Source: Noviherbaspirillum aridicola
GTDB lineage: Bacteria > Pseudomonadota > Gammaproteobacteria > Burkholderiales > Burkholderiaceae_D
Assembly: GCF_019656455.1 (NCBI RefSeq)
Contig: NZ_BPMK01000010.1
Coordinates: 124,001 to 188,000, forward strand
Direction of reading: 5' to 3'
DNA: 64,000 bases
Part shown: one piece after another, positions 34,495 through 43,688 of the stretch
Numbering within the stretch: position 1 is the stretch's first letter
How the letters are laid out: each line of letters starts with the position of its first letter
Notes under the pieces: generated by a model
What the model was told of the DNA's origin: nothing
Databases searched by the model: none
The model's input: only the letters and a program-made list of their open reading frames with translations
Position numbers and translations under genes: made by a program

Positions 34495-35703
34495 ATGACG
34501 CTTGAAACCATTGTCAATGCCGGGCTGTGCACCGGATGCGGCGCCTGTCAGTACGCTGTCGGCGAACAGGCCGTATCGATGCGCCTGTCCGCTTCCGGCT
34601 TCCTGCGGCCCGTCGCGCTGCGCACGCTCACGGGCGTCGAGCAGGATGCGGTGCGCGCGGTGTGCCCGGGGATCGGGCTGGAGCGCAAGGAGGGCGGGCA
34701 GTCGCCTCGGTATCACCCGGTTTGGGGGCCGATCGTCCGAATGGAGGCCGGGCACGCGACCGACGAAGAGGTTCGTTACAAGGGGTCGTCCGGCGGCGTG
34801 CTGTCGGCCATCCTGATTCATTTGGTCGAGTCGGGCAAGGTCGATTTTGTCGTGCATACCCGCGCCTCGAAAGCGCAGCCGCTGATGAACGAAACGGCGT
34901 GCAGCGCGACGAGGGGCGAGATCATCGACGCCGCGGGTTCGCGCTATGCGCCCGCCTCGCCGGTGTCGGCGCTGACGGCGGCCTTGAACCGGCCCGGCCG
35001 TTTCGCCTTTGTCGGCAAGCCCTGCGACGTGGCCGCCGTGCGCAAGATCATGGACCGCGAGCCAGCGGTGGCCGCGCGCATCCCTTATCTGCTGTCGTTC
35101 ATGTGCGCGGGCACGCCGAGCATGAAGGGGACGATGGAGATGTTAAAGCGGATGGACATGGATCCTTCCGCGGTCACCGCGCTGCGCTACCGCGGCGATG
35201 GCTGGCCGGGGCTGGCCTGCGCGGAAAGCGCCGACGGCGCCAGGCGCACCATGGAATATAACGAGGCGTGGGGGCGGATCCTGAACCGGCATCTGCAACC
35301 CCGCTGCAAGATGTGCGCCGACGGCACCGGGGAGTTTGCCGACATCGTGGGAGCCGACGCCTGGCACGGCAAGGATGGTTATCCGGATTTCACCGAGCAG
35401 GAGGGCCGCAGCCTGATCATTGCGCGCACCGCCGCGGGCGAGGCGCTGCTGGGCGAGGTCAAGGCGGGCGGGGTCGTGTCGGCCCAGGCGTTCAGCGAGA
35501 CCGAGTTGGTGGCCATCCAGCCGTACCAGTACCGCCGCAAGTCCGAGCAGGTCGCGCGGCGCATGGCTGCCTGGTTCCTGCGAAAGCCGTGGCCTCGCTT
35601 CAAGAACATGGGTATCGGGCAGTGCGCGCTGCGCTACAGCCCGGTCCAGAACGCCAAGGCATTTGTCGGAACCGGCAAGCGAATCCTGACCGGACGTTTT
35701 TGA
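34495..35703 (+). CDS. FrhB/FdhB-like iron-sulfur flavoprotein (coenzyme F420 hydrogenase beta-subunit family)
   Basis: 402 residues from the ATG at 34495. The N-terminus has a ferredoxin-like Cys motif (GLCTGCGACQYAV) with a further upstream-domain Cys (AVCPGIGLE). The FrhB/FdhB N- and C-terminal domains follow (YKGSSGGVLSAILIHL; GRFAFVGKPCDVAAVRKI; SFMCAGTPSMKGT; RCKMCADGTGEFADIVGADAW). Homologues of this redox family recur next to polysaccharide pyruvyltransferases in surface-polymer clusters, and one follows here after 57 nt. The partnership is well known as gene context, but the chemistry in polysaccharide synthesis is not established. No F420 biosynthesis gene is present in the window. 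Confidence 0.85.
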   Translation: MTLETIVNAGLCTGCGACQYAVGEQAVSMRLSASGFLRPVALRTLTGVEQDAVRAVCPGIGLERKEGGQSPRYHPVWGPIVRMEAGHATDEEVRYKGSSGGVLSAILIHLVESGKVDFVVHTRASKAQPLMNETACSATRGEIIDAAGSRYAPASPVSALTAALNRPGRFAFVGKPCDVAAVRKIMDREPAVAARIPYLLSFMCAGTPSMKGTMEMLKRMDMDPSAVTALRYRGDGWPGLACAESADGARRTMEYNEAWGRILNRHLQPRCKMCADGTGEFADIVGADAWHGKDGYPDFTEQEGRSLIIARTAAGEALLGEVKAGGVVSAQAFSETELVAIQPYQYRRKSEQVARRMAAWFLRKPWPRFKNMGIGQCALRYSPVQNAKAFVGTGKRILTGRF

Positions 35704-35760
35704 ACATTCCGCGCCCCGCTGACGGCGGAGCGACGCGCAACGAACTGGAGAGCGCACCTG

Positions 35761-36945
35761 ATGCGAACAATAAACATCGGCCTGTTGTGGCACAGCCTTG
35801 ATTCCCCGAACCTCGGGGTGGCTGCGCTCACCCACGCGCAAATGCATCTGGCCGGCGAAGTCGCGCGGTCGATGGGAATAGAGCCGCGCTTCTCGCTGCT
35901 CGGGTGGGTGCAGGACGGCGCCTCGCCGTCCGCAGGCGCCGTGGCCCGCGCATGCCGCGTCAACGGCAAGCGACTGCTGGGCCTGGAGGGAGATTTCCAC
36001 CGCGCCGTGAAGCAGTGCGACATCGTGCTTGACATCGGTGAAGGCGACAGTTTTTCCGACATCTACGGCTGGAAGCGTCTGGCCTATCTGGCGGGGACCA
36101 AGGTCGTGGCACGCCTGCACAAGCGGCCGCTGGTCATGAGCCCGCAGACGCTGGGGCCGTTCAGGCATCCGCTGGCCCGCCGGATCGGCGATTTCGTCAT
36201 GGCGCACTCGCGTGCGGTGTTCTCGCGCGACGGATTGTCGACCGAGTATTTCCAGGGGCGCGGACTGGACGTCGAGTTTCACGAAGCGATCGACGTCGCC
36301 TTTGCGCTGCCGTTCGAGCGCGCGCCGCGCACCGCCGGCCGCGTCAGGGTCGGGATCAATGTGTCGGGGCTGTTGTGGTCGGGCGGGTATACCGGCAATA
36401 ACCAGTTCGGGCTGACGATCGACTACCGCGACGCGGTGCTCAGGGTGATCGACGAGGTCAGCGCGGGTGGCGACGCCGACATCGTGCTGGTGCCGCACGT
36501 GATTACGGCCGACCGCGCCGCTGAAGACGATCTGCGGGTGTCGCAGGAGATCGCGCGCATGCGCCCAGGCGTGACGGTCGCACCGACGTTCGCTAGTCCC
36601 GTCGAGGCGAAAAGCTTCATTTCCGGCCTCGATTTCTTTACCGGCGCGCGCATGCATGCCTGCATCGCGGCATTTTCGTCGGGCGTGCCATGCGTGCCGA
36701 TGGCCTACAGCCGCAAGTTCACCGGCTTGTTCAACACGCTGGGCTACCCGCACGTGGCCGACTGCACGCGGGAGACGACCGACCAGGTGGTGGCCCGCAT
36801 CGTCGACGCCTGCAACCAGCGGGCACGACTGGCCGAGCAGGTAGCTGCGGGCAACGTCGTCGCGCAACGCCGGCTCGACCAGTACAAGGCGACGCTGGGC
36901 CGGATATTCGCCGAGGTGGAAGGTGCTCATGAAGCGCATGCGTGA
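35761..36945 (+). CDS. Polysaccharide pyruvyl transferase family protein (WcaK-like)
   Basis: 394 residues, soluble GT-B-like fold. Family signatures: N-terminal GLLWHSLDSPNLGVAAL, IGEGDSFSDIYG, VMSPQTLGPF, and a C-terminal FFTGARMHACIAAFSSGVPCVPMAYSRKF segment. These match enzymes that transfer pyruvate from phosphoenolpyruvate to a sugar to form a ketal, adding negative charge to exopolysaccharides. It is paired with the FrhB-like gene directly upstream. The acceptor sugar cannot be deduced. Start ATG at 35761, after GGAGAGCGCACCTG. Confidence 0.87.
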   Translation: MRTINIGLLWHSLDSPNLGVAALTHAQMHLAGEVARSMGIEPRFSLLGWVQDGASPSAGAVARACRVNGKRLLGLEGDFHRAVKQCDIVLDIGEGDSFSDIYGWKRLAYLAGTKVVARLHKRPLVMSPQTLGPFRHPLARRIGDFVMAHSRAVFSRDGLSTEYFQGRGLDVEFHEAIDVAFALPFERAPRTAGRVRVGINVSGLLWSGGYTGNNQFGLTIDYRDAVLRVIDEVSAGGDADIVLVPHVITADRAAEDDLRVSQEIARMRPGVTVAPTFASPVEAKSFISGLDFFTGARMHACIAAFSSGVPCVPMAYSRKFTGLFNTLGYPHVADCTRETTDQVVARIVDACNQRARLAEQVAAGNVVAQRRLDQYKATLGRIFAEVEGAHEAHA

Positions 36946-36974
36946 CACCGTCGGCGGTGTGCCGGGAGGGCGCG

Positions 36975-38444
36975 GTGAATAACCTGCATTACCAGCCCGC
37001 CATGCCGGGATATAACCGCCGTCGCGCCGAATGGCGGGTGACGGCCATGTGTATCGCCGCCTCGGTGGTCCTTGGCGCGGCGACCGTGATCCTCCCATGG
37101 TGGTTCGTGTTCGCGCTGCTCCTGCTGCCCATCCTGGCTTTCGTGGCGTGGAATTATCCCGAGATCGCCGTCGTCGGCATCATGGCCATGCTGTTTGGCG
37201 CGGTGCCGGAGGCGCTGATGCCGCGCCTGCCGATCGCCGGTGGCGGGGTTAATCTCGAGGACCTGGGTATCGTCGGCATGCTGCTGCTGCTCCTGATCAG
37301 GCGCTCCGGGCGGGTGCGCGAGCTGATCGCGCCGGTGGGCGGCCATTTGCCGGCGCTGGTCGCGTTTCTGGGCGTGGCGGTTGTCTCGGCGGTGATCGCC
37401 ATTTTCTACAAGACGGCCGCCCCGAAGGACGTGCTCAACGAGGCCCGGCCGTATTTCACCTGGCTGCTGTTGCCGGTACTTTGCCTGGCGGTCGATAACG
37501 ATGTTCGCGCCCGACGTTTCAAGAAGTGGCTGTTTGCGCTGGCCGTGGTGCTGGCAGCCGGCATGGTGCTGCAGTCGCTGACCGGTGTGGCACTGTTCGG
37601 CAAGGGCAGGGTCTGGTCGAGTATCGGTGTCAGCGGCGAGGTCCTGCGCAGCACTACCCCCGGCATGTTTCTGATGGCGGGCGGACTGATCTACCTGCTG
37701 GCGGCTTACGCACACGGGCGGCATCGCTTCGGCGTCTGGATGATGGTGTTCGGTGGCCTTGCCGCCGGCGGCACGCTGGTTGGTTTCGGCCGCGGCCTGT
37801 GGATTGCGGTCATTGCCGGCGTCGGCCTGCTGGCGCTGCAGACACGCGGCGAGCGGTATATCCGGTTGCTGATGGTGCTGTCGGTCGGCGCGCTGGTCCT
37901 GGGTGGGCTGGTCGCCGTGGCCAAGCCGGAGTACCTGATCGCCGCATCGGATCGTCTGCTGAGCGTCGGAGACGAGGTCGAGCACGGCGCCTCCTACGGC
38001 AGGCGCAAGGTGGAGAATGCCTACGCAATGGCCAAGATCGCGCAGCACCCGGTGCTGGGGGTGGGCCTGGGCGGCGCGTACAAGCCGCCAGAAGCGGAAT
38101 ACGCGAATTTCATCGCCGATACCCGTTATATCCACAATTCGTACGTGAACATCACGACCAAGCTGGGTCTGCCGGGCCTGGCCGCGCTGCTGTGGCTCGT
38201 GGTGAGCGTGCTGCGCCGCACGTGGAGTGCGGCGCGCGACCGCGCCGGCGATCGCGCGCTCGGTTTTGCCGCGTTCTGGATCGCGTTCGCCACGATGGTG
38301 GTCACCGCCATGACGCAGCCGAACATGGCGGCCGCCAACGGCGTCGGCTCGATCGCGCTGGCGATCTTCCTGGCCGAGTATGCGCGCCGCGACCGGACGA
38401 CCGGTGGCGCATCAGGGGTACCGGTGGAGGTGCGCCATGGATAA
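36975..38444 (+). CDS. O-antigen ligase/polymerase-like (Wzy) membrane protein
   Basis: 489 residues from a GTG at 36975 preceded by GGGAGGG; an earlier in-frame GTG at 36942 overlaps the previous stop but lacks a ribosome-binding site. About eleven to twelve hydrophobic segments are visible. The large periplasmic loop carries EVLRSTTPG and, near the C-terminus, the Wzy_C motif IHNSYVNITTKLGLPG. This is the presumed polymerase that joins flipped repeat units under control of EpsF. It overlaps the downstream GT2 gene by 8 nt. Confidence 0.88.
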   Translation: MNNLHYQPAMPGYNRRRAEWRVTAMCIAASVVLGAATVILPWWFVFALLLLPILAFVAWNYPEIAVVGIMAMLFGAVPEALMPRLPIAGGGVNLEDLGIVGMLLLLLIRRSGRVRELIAPVGGHLPALVAFLGVAVVSAVIAIFYKTAAPKDVLNEARPYFTWLLLPVLCLAVDNDVRARRFKKWLFALAVVLAAGMVLQSLTGVALFGKGRVWSSIGVSGEVLRSTTPGMFLMAGGLIYLLAAYAHGRHRFGVWMMVFGGLAAGGTLVGFGRGLWIAVIAGVGLLALQTRGERYIRLLMVLSVGALVLGGLVAVAKPEYLIAASDRLLSVGDEVEHGASYGRRKVENAYAMAKIAQHPVLGVGLGGAYKPPEAEYANFIADTRYIHNSYVNITTKLGLPGLAALLWLVVSVLRRTWSAARDRAGDRALGFAAFWIAFATMVVTAMTQPNMAAANGVGSIALAIFLAEYARRDRTTGGASGVPVEVRHG

Positions 38445-39432
38445 GTCGGTCTGGATTGTCGTGCTGAACTGGCGCAACGGCCGCGACACGGTCGACTGTC
38501 TGGAGTCGATCCTGGCGCACGGCGGCGGGCAGGTGGCGGGCGTGGTCGTCTGCGACAACGCCTCCGGCGACGACTCGGTGCCGGTCATCCGTCAATGGGC
38601 GGCCGGCCGTGGCGTCGCGCTGCCGGAAATGCACTGGCGCGACGGTCGTTGCGAGCCGGATATTCACTGCGCCAGTGCGACGGCGTCGCATCCGGCCTTC
38701 TGCCTGATCCATACCGGCGCAAACCTCGGTTTTGCCGGAGGCAACAATGTCGGAATCGAGTATGCGCGCCGCCATACCGATTTCGATTACCTCTTCCTTC
38801 TCAACAATGATGCGCTGCTCACGCCCGGCGCGATCGCCGCCCTGGCCCGCCGCATGAGCGAGACCGGCGCCGGCATGGCGGGCTGCAAGGTCGTCTACTA
38901 CCACACGCCCGACACGGTGCAGGCATGGGGTGGCGCACGGTACTCGCCGGCGCTGGGACGCGCGCGTCATCTAGGCGCGGGCGCGCCGATCGGGCAGCCG
39001 TGCGGTCCGAGCGATGTCGAGCCCGAACTGGACTACATCCTCGGTGCTGCACTGATGGTAAGCCGCGAGTGCATCGATCGCATCGGCCTGATGGAAGACC
39101 GGTATTTCCTGTACTACGAAGAAGTCGACTGGGCCACCCGCGCGCGACGCGCGGGCCTGACGCTGGCGTACGCGCCGGACGCGGTCGTCTATCACAAGGA
39201 GGGTGGCACCATCGGCTCCAGCGCCAAGAAGGGGCAGCGCAGCCTGCTCTCGGAGTATTACCTGACTCGCAGCCGCTTGCTGTTTACCGCCCGGTTCTAT
39301 CCGTGGTTTGTACCAACGGTGCTGGCGTTTACTGTCGCGAAAATGCTGCAGGCGCTCGCGCGCCGCGATGTCGCTCGCGCGCGGGTGGGCGCCCGCGCGT
39401 TGCTGGGGCGTCCGTTCGGGGCGGGGAGGTAA
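38437..39432 (+). CDS. Family 2 glycosyltransferase (rhamnosyltransferase-like)
   Basis: 331 residues from the ATG at 38437, preceded by GGTGGAGG and overlapping the upstream gene's stop. GT-A fold motifs: VWIVVLNWRNGRDTVDCLES, CDNASGDDS, NLGFAGGNNVGI, LLNNDAL (the DxD-equivalent), and a late EEVDWATRARRAG acid motif. The NLGFAGGNN and ED/EEVD pattern is that of the WbbL-like group, many of which transfer rhamnose, in keeping with the rfb genes downstream. A C-terminal amphipathic region probably associates with the membrane. Exact donor and acceptor are inferred. Confidence 0.88.
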   Translation: MDKSVWIVVLNWRNGRDTVDCLESILAHGGGQVAGVVVCDNASGDDSVPVIRQWAAGRGVALPEMHWRDGRCEPDIHCASATASHPAFCLIHTGANLGFAGGNNVGIEYARRHTDFDYLFLLNNDALLTPGAIAALARRMSETGAGMAGCKVVYYHTPDTVQAWGGARYSPALGRARHLGAGAPIGQPCGPSDVEPELDYILGAALMVSRECIDRIGLMEDRYFLYYEEVDWATRARRAGLTLAYAPDAVVYHKEGGTIGSSAKKGQRSLLSEYYLTRSRLLFTARFYPWFVPTVLAFTVAKMLQALARRDVARARVGARALLGRPFGAGR

Positions 39433-39434
39433 GC

Positions 39435-40253
39435 ATGCGCAGCCCATTGATACGGTTTGCCTGCGCGTTTTTGTGCATGACCGCCATCGTGCCCGGCGCA
39501 ACGGCGGCGCCCGTGGAACGGTTTGGCGACCTGGAGGCGGGCATCGAGAGCTTCCCGCGCATAAAGAACCTGTGGGGCGCGCAAAACCTGACCTTCGTGC
39601 CCAGGCCCGATGGCCGGGGAAAGATCATGCGGGTGTTCGTGCCTCAGGGAGCGATCGACCCCGGGTCCATGCGCAAGCGCGGCCTGCCGCCGGGCGGCGC
39701 AGGATTCAAGACGCAGGTCTTCCCCGCGGGCGAGCGCCACGCGCTGCTGTCCTACTCGGTGCGGTTCGCCGACAACGTCGATTTCGCGCGGGGCGGCAAG
39801 TTGCCCGGTCTGTATGGCGGATCCGGCAACTCCGGCGGCAAGATTCCTGACGGTCGCGACGGGTTCAGTTTCCGCCTGATGTGGGGCGAAGGCGGGCGCG
39901 GCTCCGTCTACGCATACCTGCCCACCAGCGTGAAGTACGGCACGTCCCTGGTGCGACACCGTTTTCACTTCAAGAAGGGTGTGTGGCACCGCGTTGTGCA
40001 GGAGGTCGTGCTCAACGACCCCGGGCAGGCCAATGGGGTCGTGCGGATGTGGTTTGACGGCGTCGCGGTGGGCGAGGCGACCGGACTGGTGGTGCGCACC
40101 GACGATGCGTTGAAGGTGGACGGCATGTTCTTTGATGTCTTCTACGGCGGCAACGACGATACCTGGGCACCGTCGGTGGACACCACGATCGAGTTCGCGG
40201 ACTTCGTCGTACGGGCGGGCGGCGCCGCGCCCGCGAGTGCGGCAACGAATTGA
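39435..40253 (+). CDS. Secreted polysaccharide lyase-like protein (PL14-type fold)
   Basis: 272 residues from the ATG at 39435, preceded by GGGGAGGTAAGC; it starts 2 nt after the GT2 stop. It has a signal peptide ([19 protein letters not shown]). The body ([25 protein letters not shown], split around residues 108-132, then [20 protein letters not shown] and [13 protein letters not shown]) matches the polysaccharide-lyase-14-like jelly-roll family that includes alginate and glucuronan lyases. Lyases within EPS operons commonly trim or release the polymer in the periplasm. UDP-glucuronate synthesis by ugd in the same cluster would give a uronic-acid substrate. Catalytic residues were not verified. 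Confidence 0.78.
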   Translation: MRSPLIRFACAFLCMTAIVPGATAAPVERFGDLEAGIESFPRIKNLWGAQNLTFVPRPDGRGKIMRVFVPQGAIDPGSMRKRGLPPGGAGFKTQVFPAGERHALLSYSVRFADNVDFARGGKLPGLYGGSGNSGGKIPDGRDGFSFRLMWGEGGRGSVYAYLPTSVKYGTSLVRHRFHFKKGVWHRVVQEVVLNDPGQANGVVRMWFDGVAVGEATGLVVRTDDALKVDGMFFDVFYGGNDDTWAPSVDTTIEFADFVVRAGGAAPASAATN

Positions 40254-40266
40254 AATGGACGACAGG

Positions 40267-41322
40267 ATGATACTGGTTACAGGCGGAGCGGGATTTATCG
40301 GCTCCAATTTCGTGCTCGAGTGGATCGCCCAGGGTTGTGGCCCCGTGGTCAACGTCGACAAGCTCACCTATGCGGGCAACCGGGGCAACCTGGCCGCACT
40401 GGAAGGCGACGCGCGCCATGTGTTCGTGCAGGCCGATATCGGCGACCGCGCGACGATGTCGGACCTGCTGCAGCGGCACCGGATACGCGCAATTGTGAAC
40501 TTCGCCGCCGAGAGCCACGTGGACCGCTCGATCGGTTCGCCAGGCGTGTTTGTGCAGACCAATGTTGTCGGTACGTTCGAGTTGCTGGAGGCTGCGCGCG
40601 CATACTGGGGCCAGTTGGCCGGTACGGAGCGCGACGCCTTCCGCTTTCTCCATGTGTCGACCGACGAGGTGTACGGCACGCTGGAGAAGAATGATCCGGC
40701 CTTTAGCGAAACCCACCGGTATTTGCCCAATAGTCCCTATTCGGCGACCAAGGCCGCGTCGGATCACCTGGTGCGCGCCTATCACCACACCTATGGCTTG
40801 CCGGTACTGACGACGAACTGCTCGAACAATTACGGGCCGCGACATTTCCCCGAAAAACTGATCCCGCTGGTCATCCACAACGCGCTGGGCGGGCTGCCGC
40901 TGCCGATCTACGGCGACGGCGCCCAGGTGCGCGACTGGCTGTACGTGACCGACCATTGTGCGGCGATCCGCCGGGTGCTGGAGGCCGGCGTGCCGGGGGA
41001 AACGTACAACATCGGCGGCTGGAACGAAAAGACGAACCTGTCCGTGGTGCAGACGTTGTGCGCGGTGCTCGACCGCGAAAGCCCTCGCGCCGACGGCCGC
41101 AGCTATGCCGAGCAGATCACCTTTGTGAAGGACCGCCCGGGGCACGACCGCCGCTACGCAATCGATGCTTCCAAGATCGAACGCGAACTGGGGTGGCGTC
41201 CGGCGGAGACGTTCGAGACCGGGATTGCGAAGACCGTGCGCTGGTACCTGGACAATCAGGCGTGGGTGCGCAGCGTGACCTCCGGTGCCTACCGCAACTG
41301 GGTGGCGGAGCAGTACGCATGA
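40267..41322 (+). CDS. rfbB: dTDP-glucose 4,6-dehydratase
   Basis: 351 residues from the ATG at 40267 ([19 protein letters not shown]); another in-frame ATG four codons upstream (40255) is equally possible, and neither has a good ribosome-binding site. Rossmann motif GGAGFIGS, catalytic YSATK (Tyr/Lys) and the dTDP-specific HVSTDEVYG and [17 protein letters not shown] are visible. It catalyses the second step of dTDP-L-rhamnose synthesis. Order here is rfbB-rfbD-rfbA-rfbC, all overlapping by 1 to 4 nt, a compact rhamnose operon within the EPS cluster. Confidence 0.95.
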   Translation: MILVTGGAGFIGSNFVLEWIAQGCGPVVNVDKLTYAGNRGNLAALEGDARHVFVQADIGDRATMSDLLQRHRIRAIVNFAAESHVDRSIGSPGVFVQTNVVGTFELLEAARAYWGQLAGTERDAFRFLHVSTDEVYGTLEKNDPAFSETHRYLPNSPYSATKAASDHLVRAYHHTYGLPVLTTNCSNNYGPRHFPEKLIPLVIHNALGGLPLPIYGDGAQVRDWLYVTDHCAAIRRVLEAGVPGETYNIGGWNEKTNLSVVQTLCAVLDRESPRADGRSYAEQITFVKDRPGHDRRYAIDASKIERELGWRPAETFETGIAKTVRWYLDNQAWVRSVTSGAYRNWVAEQYA

Positions 41323-42221
41323 TGCGCATTCTGCTGCTGGGCAAGGATGGCCAGGTCGGATGGGAGCTGCAACGCGCGCTGGCGCCGTTGGGGCAGGTCG
41401 TATCCGCCGGACGCGGGCAGGCCGACTTCGAGCAGCCCGACCAGGTGCTCGCGCTGGTGCGCCAGGTCATGCCGCACGCGATTGTTAATGCGGCCGGCTA
41501 TACCGCAGTGGACCGCGCGCAGACCGATGAGGCGCGCGCGCGCCGCGTGAACGCGGAGACGCCGGCGGCGCTGGCGGTACTGGCGCAGGAAATCGGCGCC
41601 TGGCTGGTCCACTACTCGACCGATTACGTTTTTGACGGCACCGCGCAAGGCCCCTATACCGAGGAGGACGTGCCCAACCCGCTGTCGGTGTACGGCGCCT
41701 CCAAACTCGACGGCGAGATCGCGGTGCGCGAACTGGCGAGCCGGCACCTGGTGTTTCGCACCAGCTGGGTCCATGCGGCGCGGGGTGCGAATTTCGCCAA
41801 GACGATGCTGCGCCTGGCCCGCGAGCGCGACGTGCTCAAGGTGGTGGCCGACCAGGTCGGCGCGCCCACCGGTGCCGAGCTCATTGCCGACATCACGGCA
41901 CTGGCCCTGCACCGGGTGCTGCGAATGCCCGATGCAGGTTTTGCCGGCGTCTACCACCTGGCGGCGGCCGGCGAGACTACCTGGCATGGCTATGCCCGGC
42001 ACGTGCTGAGCCGCGCTGCCCGGCAAGGCGCGGTCTTGCGGGCAGGCGCCGACGCGGTGATTCCGGTGCCGTCCGCCGAGTATCCGACCGCCGCCGTGCG
42101 GCCGCGCAATTCGCGCCTTGCCTGCGGCAAGATCGAGCAGGCGTTCGGGGTGGTCATGCCCGCGTGGCAAATCCATGTGGACCGCATGGTCGATGAACTC
42201 GCCTCACAAGGAGTCCTATGA
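41319..42221 (+). CDS. rfbD: dTDP-4-dehydrorhamnose reductase
   Basis: 300 residues; the start overlaps the rfbB stop (ATGA) and is followed by a second ATG. Extended SDR motifs: [14 protein letters not shown] at the N-terminus, STDYVFDG, and YGASK (catalytic Tyr/Lys). It catalyses the NAD(P)H-dependent last step of dTDP-L-rhamnose formation. The open frame extends further upstream inside rfbB, but only this start gives the family N-terminus. Confidence 0.95.
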   Translation: MMRILLLGKDGQVGWELQRALAPLGQVVSAGRGQADFEQPDQVLALVRQVMPHAIVNAAGYTAVDRAQTDEARARRVNAETPAALAVLAQEIGAWLVHYSTDYVFDGTAQGPYTEEDVPNPLSVYGASKLDGEIAVRELASRHLVFRTSWVHAARGANFAKTMLRLARERDVLKVVADQVGAPTGAELIADITALALHRVLRMPDAGFAGVYHLAAAGETTWHGYARHVLSRAARQGAVLRAGADAVIPVPSAEYPTAAVRPRNSRLACGKIEQAFGVVMPAWQIHVDRMVDELASQGVL

Positions 42222-43099
42222 AACGTAAAGGCATCATCCTGGCCGGCGGCTCCGGCACGCGCCTGTATCCGGCGACGATGGCCGTCTCCAAGCAGCTGCT
42301 GCCGGTCTTTGACAAGCCGATGATCTACTACCCGCTCAGCGTGTTCATGCTGGCCGGCATCCGCGACATCCTCGTGATTTCGACGCCGCAGGATACGCCG
42401 CGTTTTGCGCAGCTGCTGGGGGACGGCAGTCAGTGGGGCATTTCGCTCTCCTACGCGGTGCAACCGTCGCCGGACGGGCTGGCGCAGGCCTTCCTGATCG
42501 GCGAGTCCTTCGTGGGCGGCGACCCGTCGGCCCTTATCCTCGGCGACAACATCTTCCATGGCAATGACCTGCCCGCGCTGCTGGCCGGCGCGATGGCCAG
42601 GGAGGAAGGCGCCACCGTGTTCGCGTATCACGTACAGGACCCGCAGCGCTACGGCGTGGTCGACTTCGACAGCGGCGGGCGCGCGCTGTCGATCGAGGAA
42701 AAGCCGGCGCAGCCCAAATCCAACTACGCGGTCACCGGCCTGTATTTCTATGACGCCCAGGTCGCCGACTTCGCCCGCAGCCTGAAGCCGTCGCCCCGCG
42801 GCGAGCTCGAAATCACCGACCTGAACCAGCGTTACCTCGATCAGGGTTCATTGTCGGTGGAGATCATGGGGCGTGGCTACGCATGGCTCGATACCGGTAC
42901 GCACGAGTCGCTGCTCGACGCCAGCCAGTTCATCGCCACGCTGGAGGCGCGGCAGGGCCTGAAGGTCGCGTGCCCGGAAGAGATCGCGTTCATCCAGAAA
43001 TGGATCGACGCCGGACAGCTTGAGCGTCTGATCGCGCCGCTGGCGAAGAACGGCTATGGCCGCTATCTGCAGCAGGTGCTGCGGGAAAGGGTGTTCTGA
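42218..43099 (+). CDS. rfbA: Glucose-1-phosphate thymidylyltransferase
   Basis: 293 residues with the nucleotidyltransferase signature [50 protein letters not shown] and [20 protein letters not shown]. It makes dTDP-glucose, the first committed rhamnose precursor, and is usually feedback-inhibited by dTDP-rhamnose. It overlaps rfbD by 4 nt and abuts rfbC with a 1-nt overlap. Length matches the short RmlA class. Confidence 0.96.
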   Translation: MKRKGIILAGGSGTRLYPATMAVSKQLLPVFDKPMIYYPLSVFMLAGIRDILVISTPQDTPRFAQLLGDGSQWGISLSYAVQPSPDGLAQAFLIGESFVGGDPSALILGDNIFHGNDLPALLAGAMAREEGATVFAYHVQDPQRYGVVDFDSGGRALSIEEKPAQPKSNYAVTGLYFYDAQVADFARSLKPSPRGELEITDLNQRYLDQGSLSVEIMGRGYAWLDTGTHESLLDASQFIATLEARQGLKVACPEEIAFIQKWIDAGQLERLIAPLAKNGYGRYLQQVLRERVF

Positions 43100-43644
43100 T
43101 GGAGGCGACACGACTGGCGGTGCCCGATGTGGTGCTGCTTGAGCCCAAGGTCTTCGGCGACGAGCGCGGATTCTTTTTCGAGAGCTTCAACCAGCGCCGC
43201 TTTGAAGAGGCGATCGGCCGCAAGGTCGCGTTCGTGCAGGATAACCATTCGCGCTCCGCGCGCAACGTCCTGCGCGGCCTGCACTATCAGATCGCGCAAC
43301 CGCAGGGCAAATTGGTACGCGTGACGGCCGGCGAGGTGCTGGATGTCGCCGTCGATCTGCGCCGCGCTTCGCCCACGTTTGGTCAGTGGGTCAGCGCAGT
43401 GCTCAGTGCGGACAACAAGCGGCAGATGTGGGTGCCCGAGGGATTCGCGCACGGCTTCCTGGTGCTGTCGGATGTTGCCGAGTTCCTTTACAAGACCACC
43501 GATTACTACGCGCCCGAGCACGAGCGCTGCATCGCGTGGAATGATCCGCAACTGGCGATCGACTGGCCGCTGGCCGACGCGCCGGTACTGTCGGCCAAGG
43601 ACGCGGCCGGCACGCCGTTCGCGACGGCCGAGATGTTCGAATGA
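43099..43644 (+). CDS. rfbC: dTDP-4-dehydrorhamnose 3,5-epimerase
   Basis: A 181-residue cupin-fold epimerase. Visible motifs: LEPKVFGDERGFFFESFN, QDNHSRSARNVLRGLHYQ (active-site His in the RGLHYQ segment), LDVAVDLRRASPTFGQW and VPEGFAHGFLVLSD. It completes the four-gene rhamnose pathway of the cluster. The next gene's open frame starts within the stop codon, but its better start is 45 nt further on. Confidence 0.95.
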   Translation: MEATRLAVPDVVLLEPKVFGDERGFFFESFNQRRFEEAIGRKVAFVQDNHSRSARNVLRGLHYQIAQPQGKLVRVTAGEVLDVAVDLRRASPTFGQWVSAVLSADNKRQMWVPEGFAHGFLVLSDVAEFLYKTTDYYAPEHERCIAWNDPQLAIDWPLADAPVLSAKDAAGTPFATAEMFE

Positions 43645-43688
43645 CGCCGACAGGCCCGTCGCATGCTGCGGCAAACAGGGAGAGTTCG

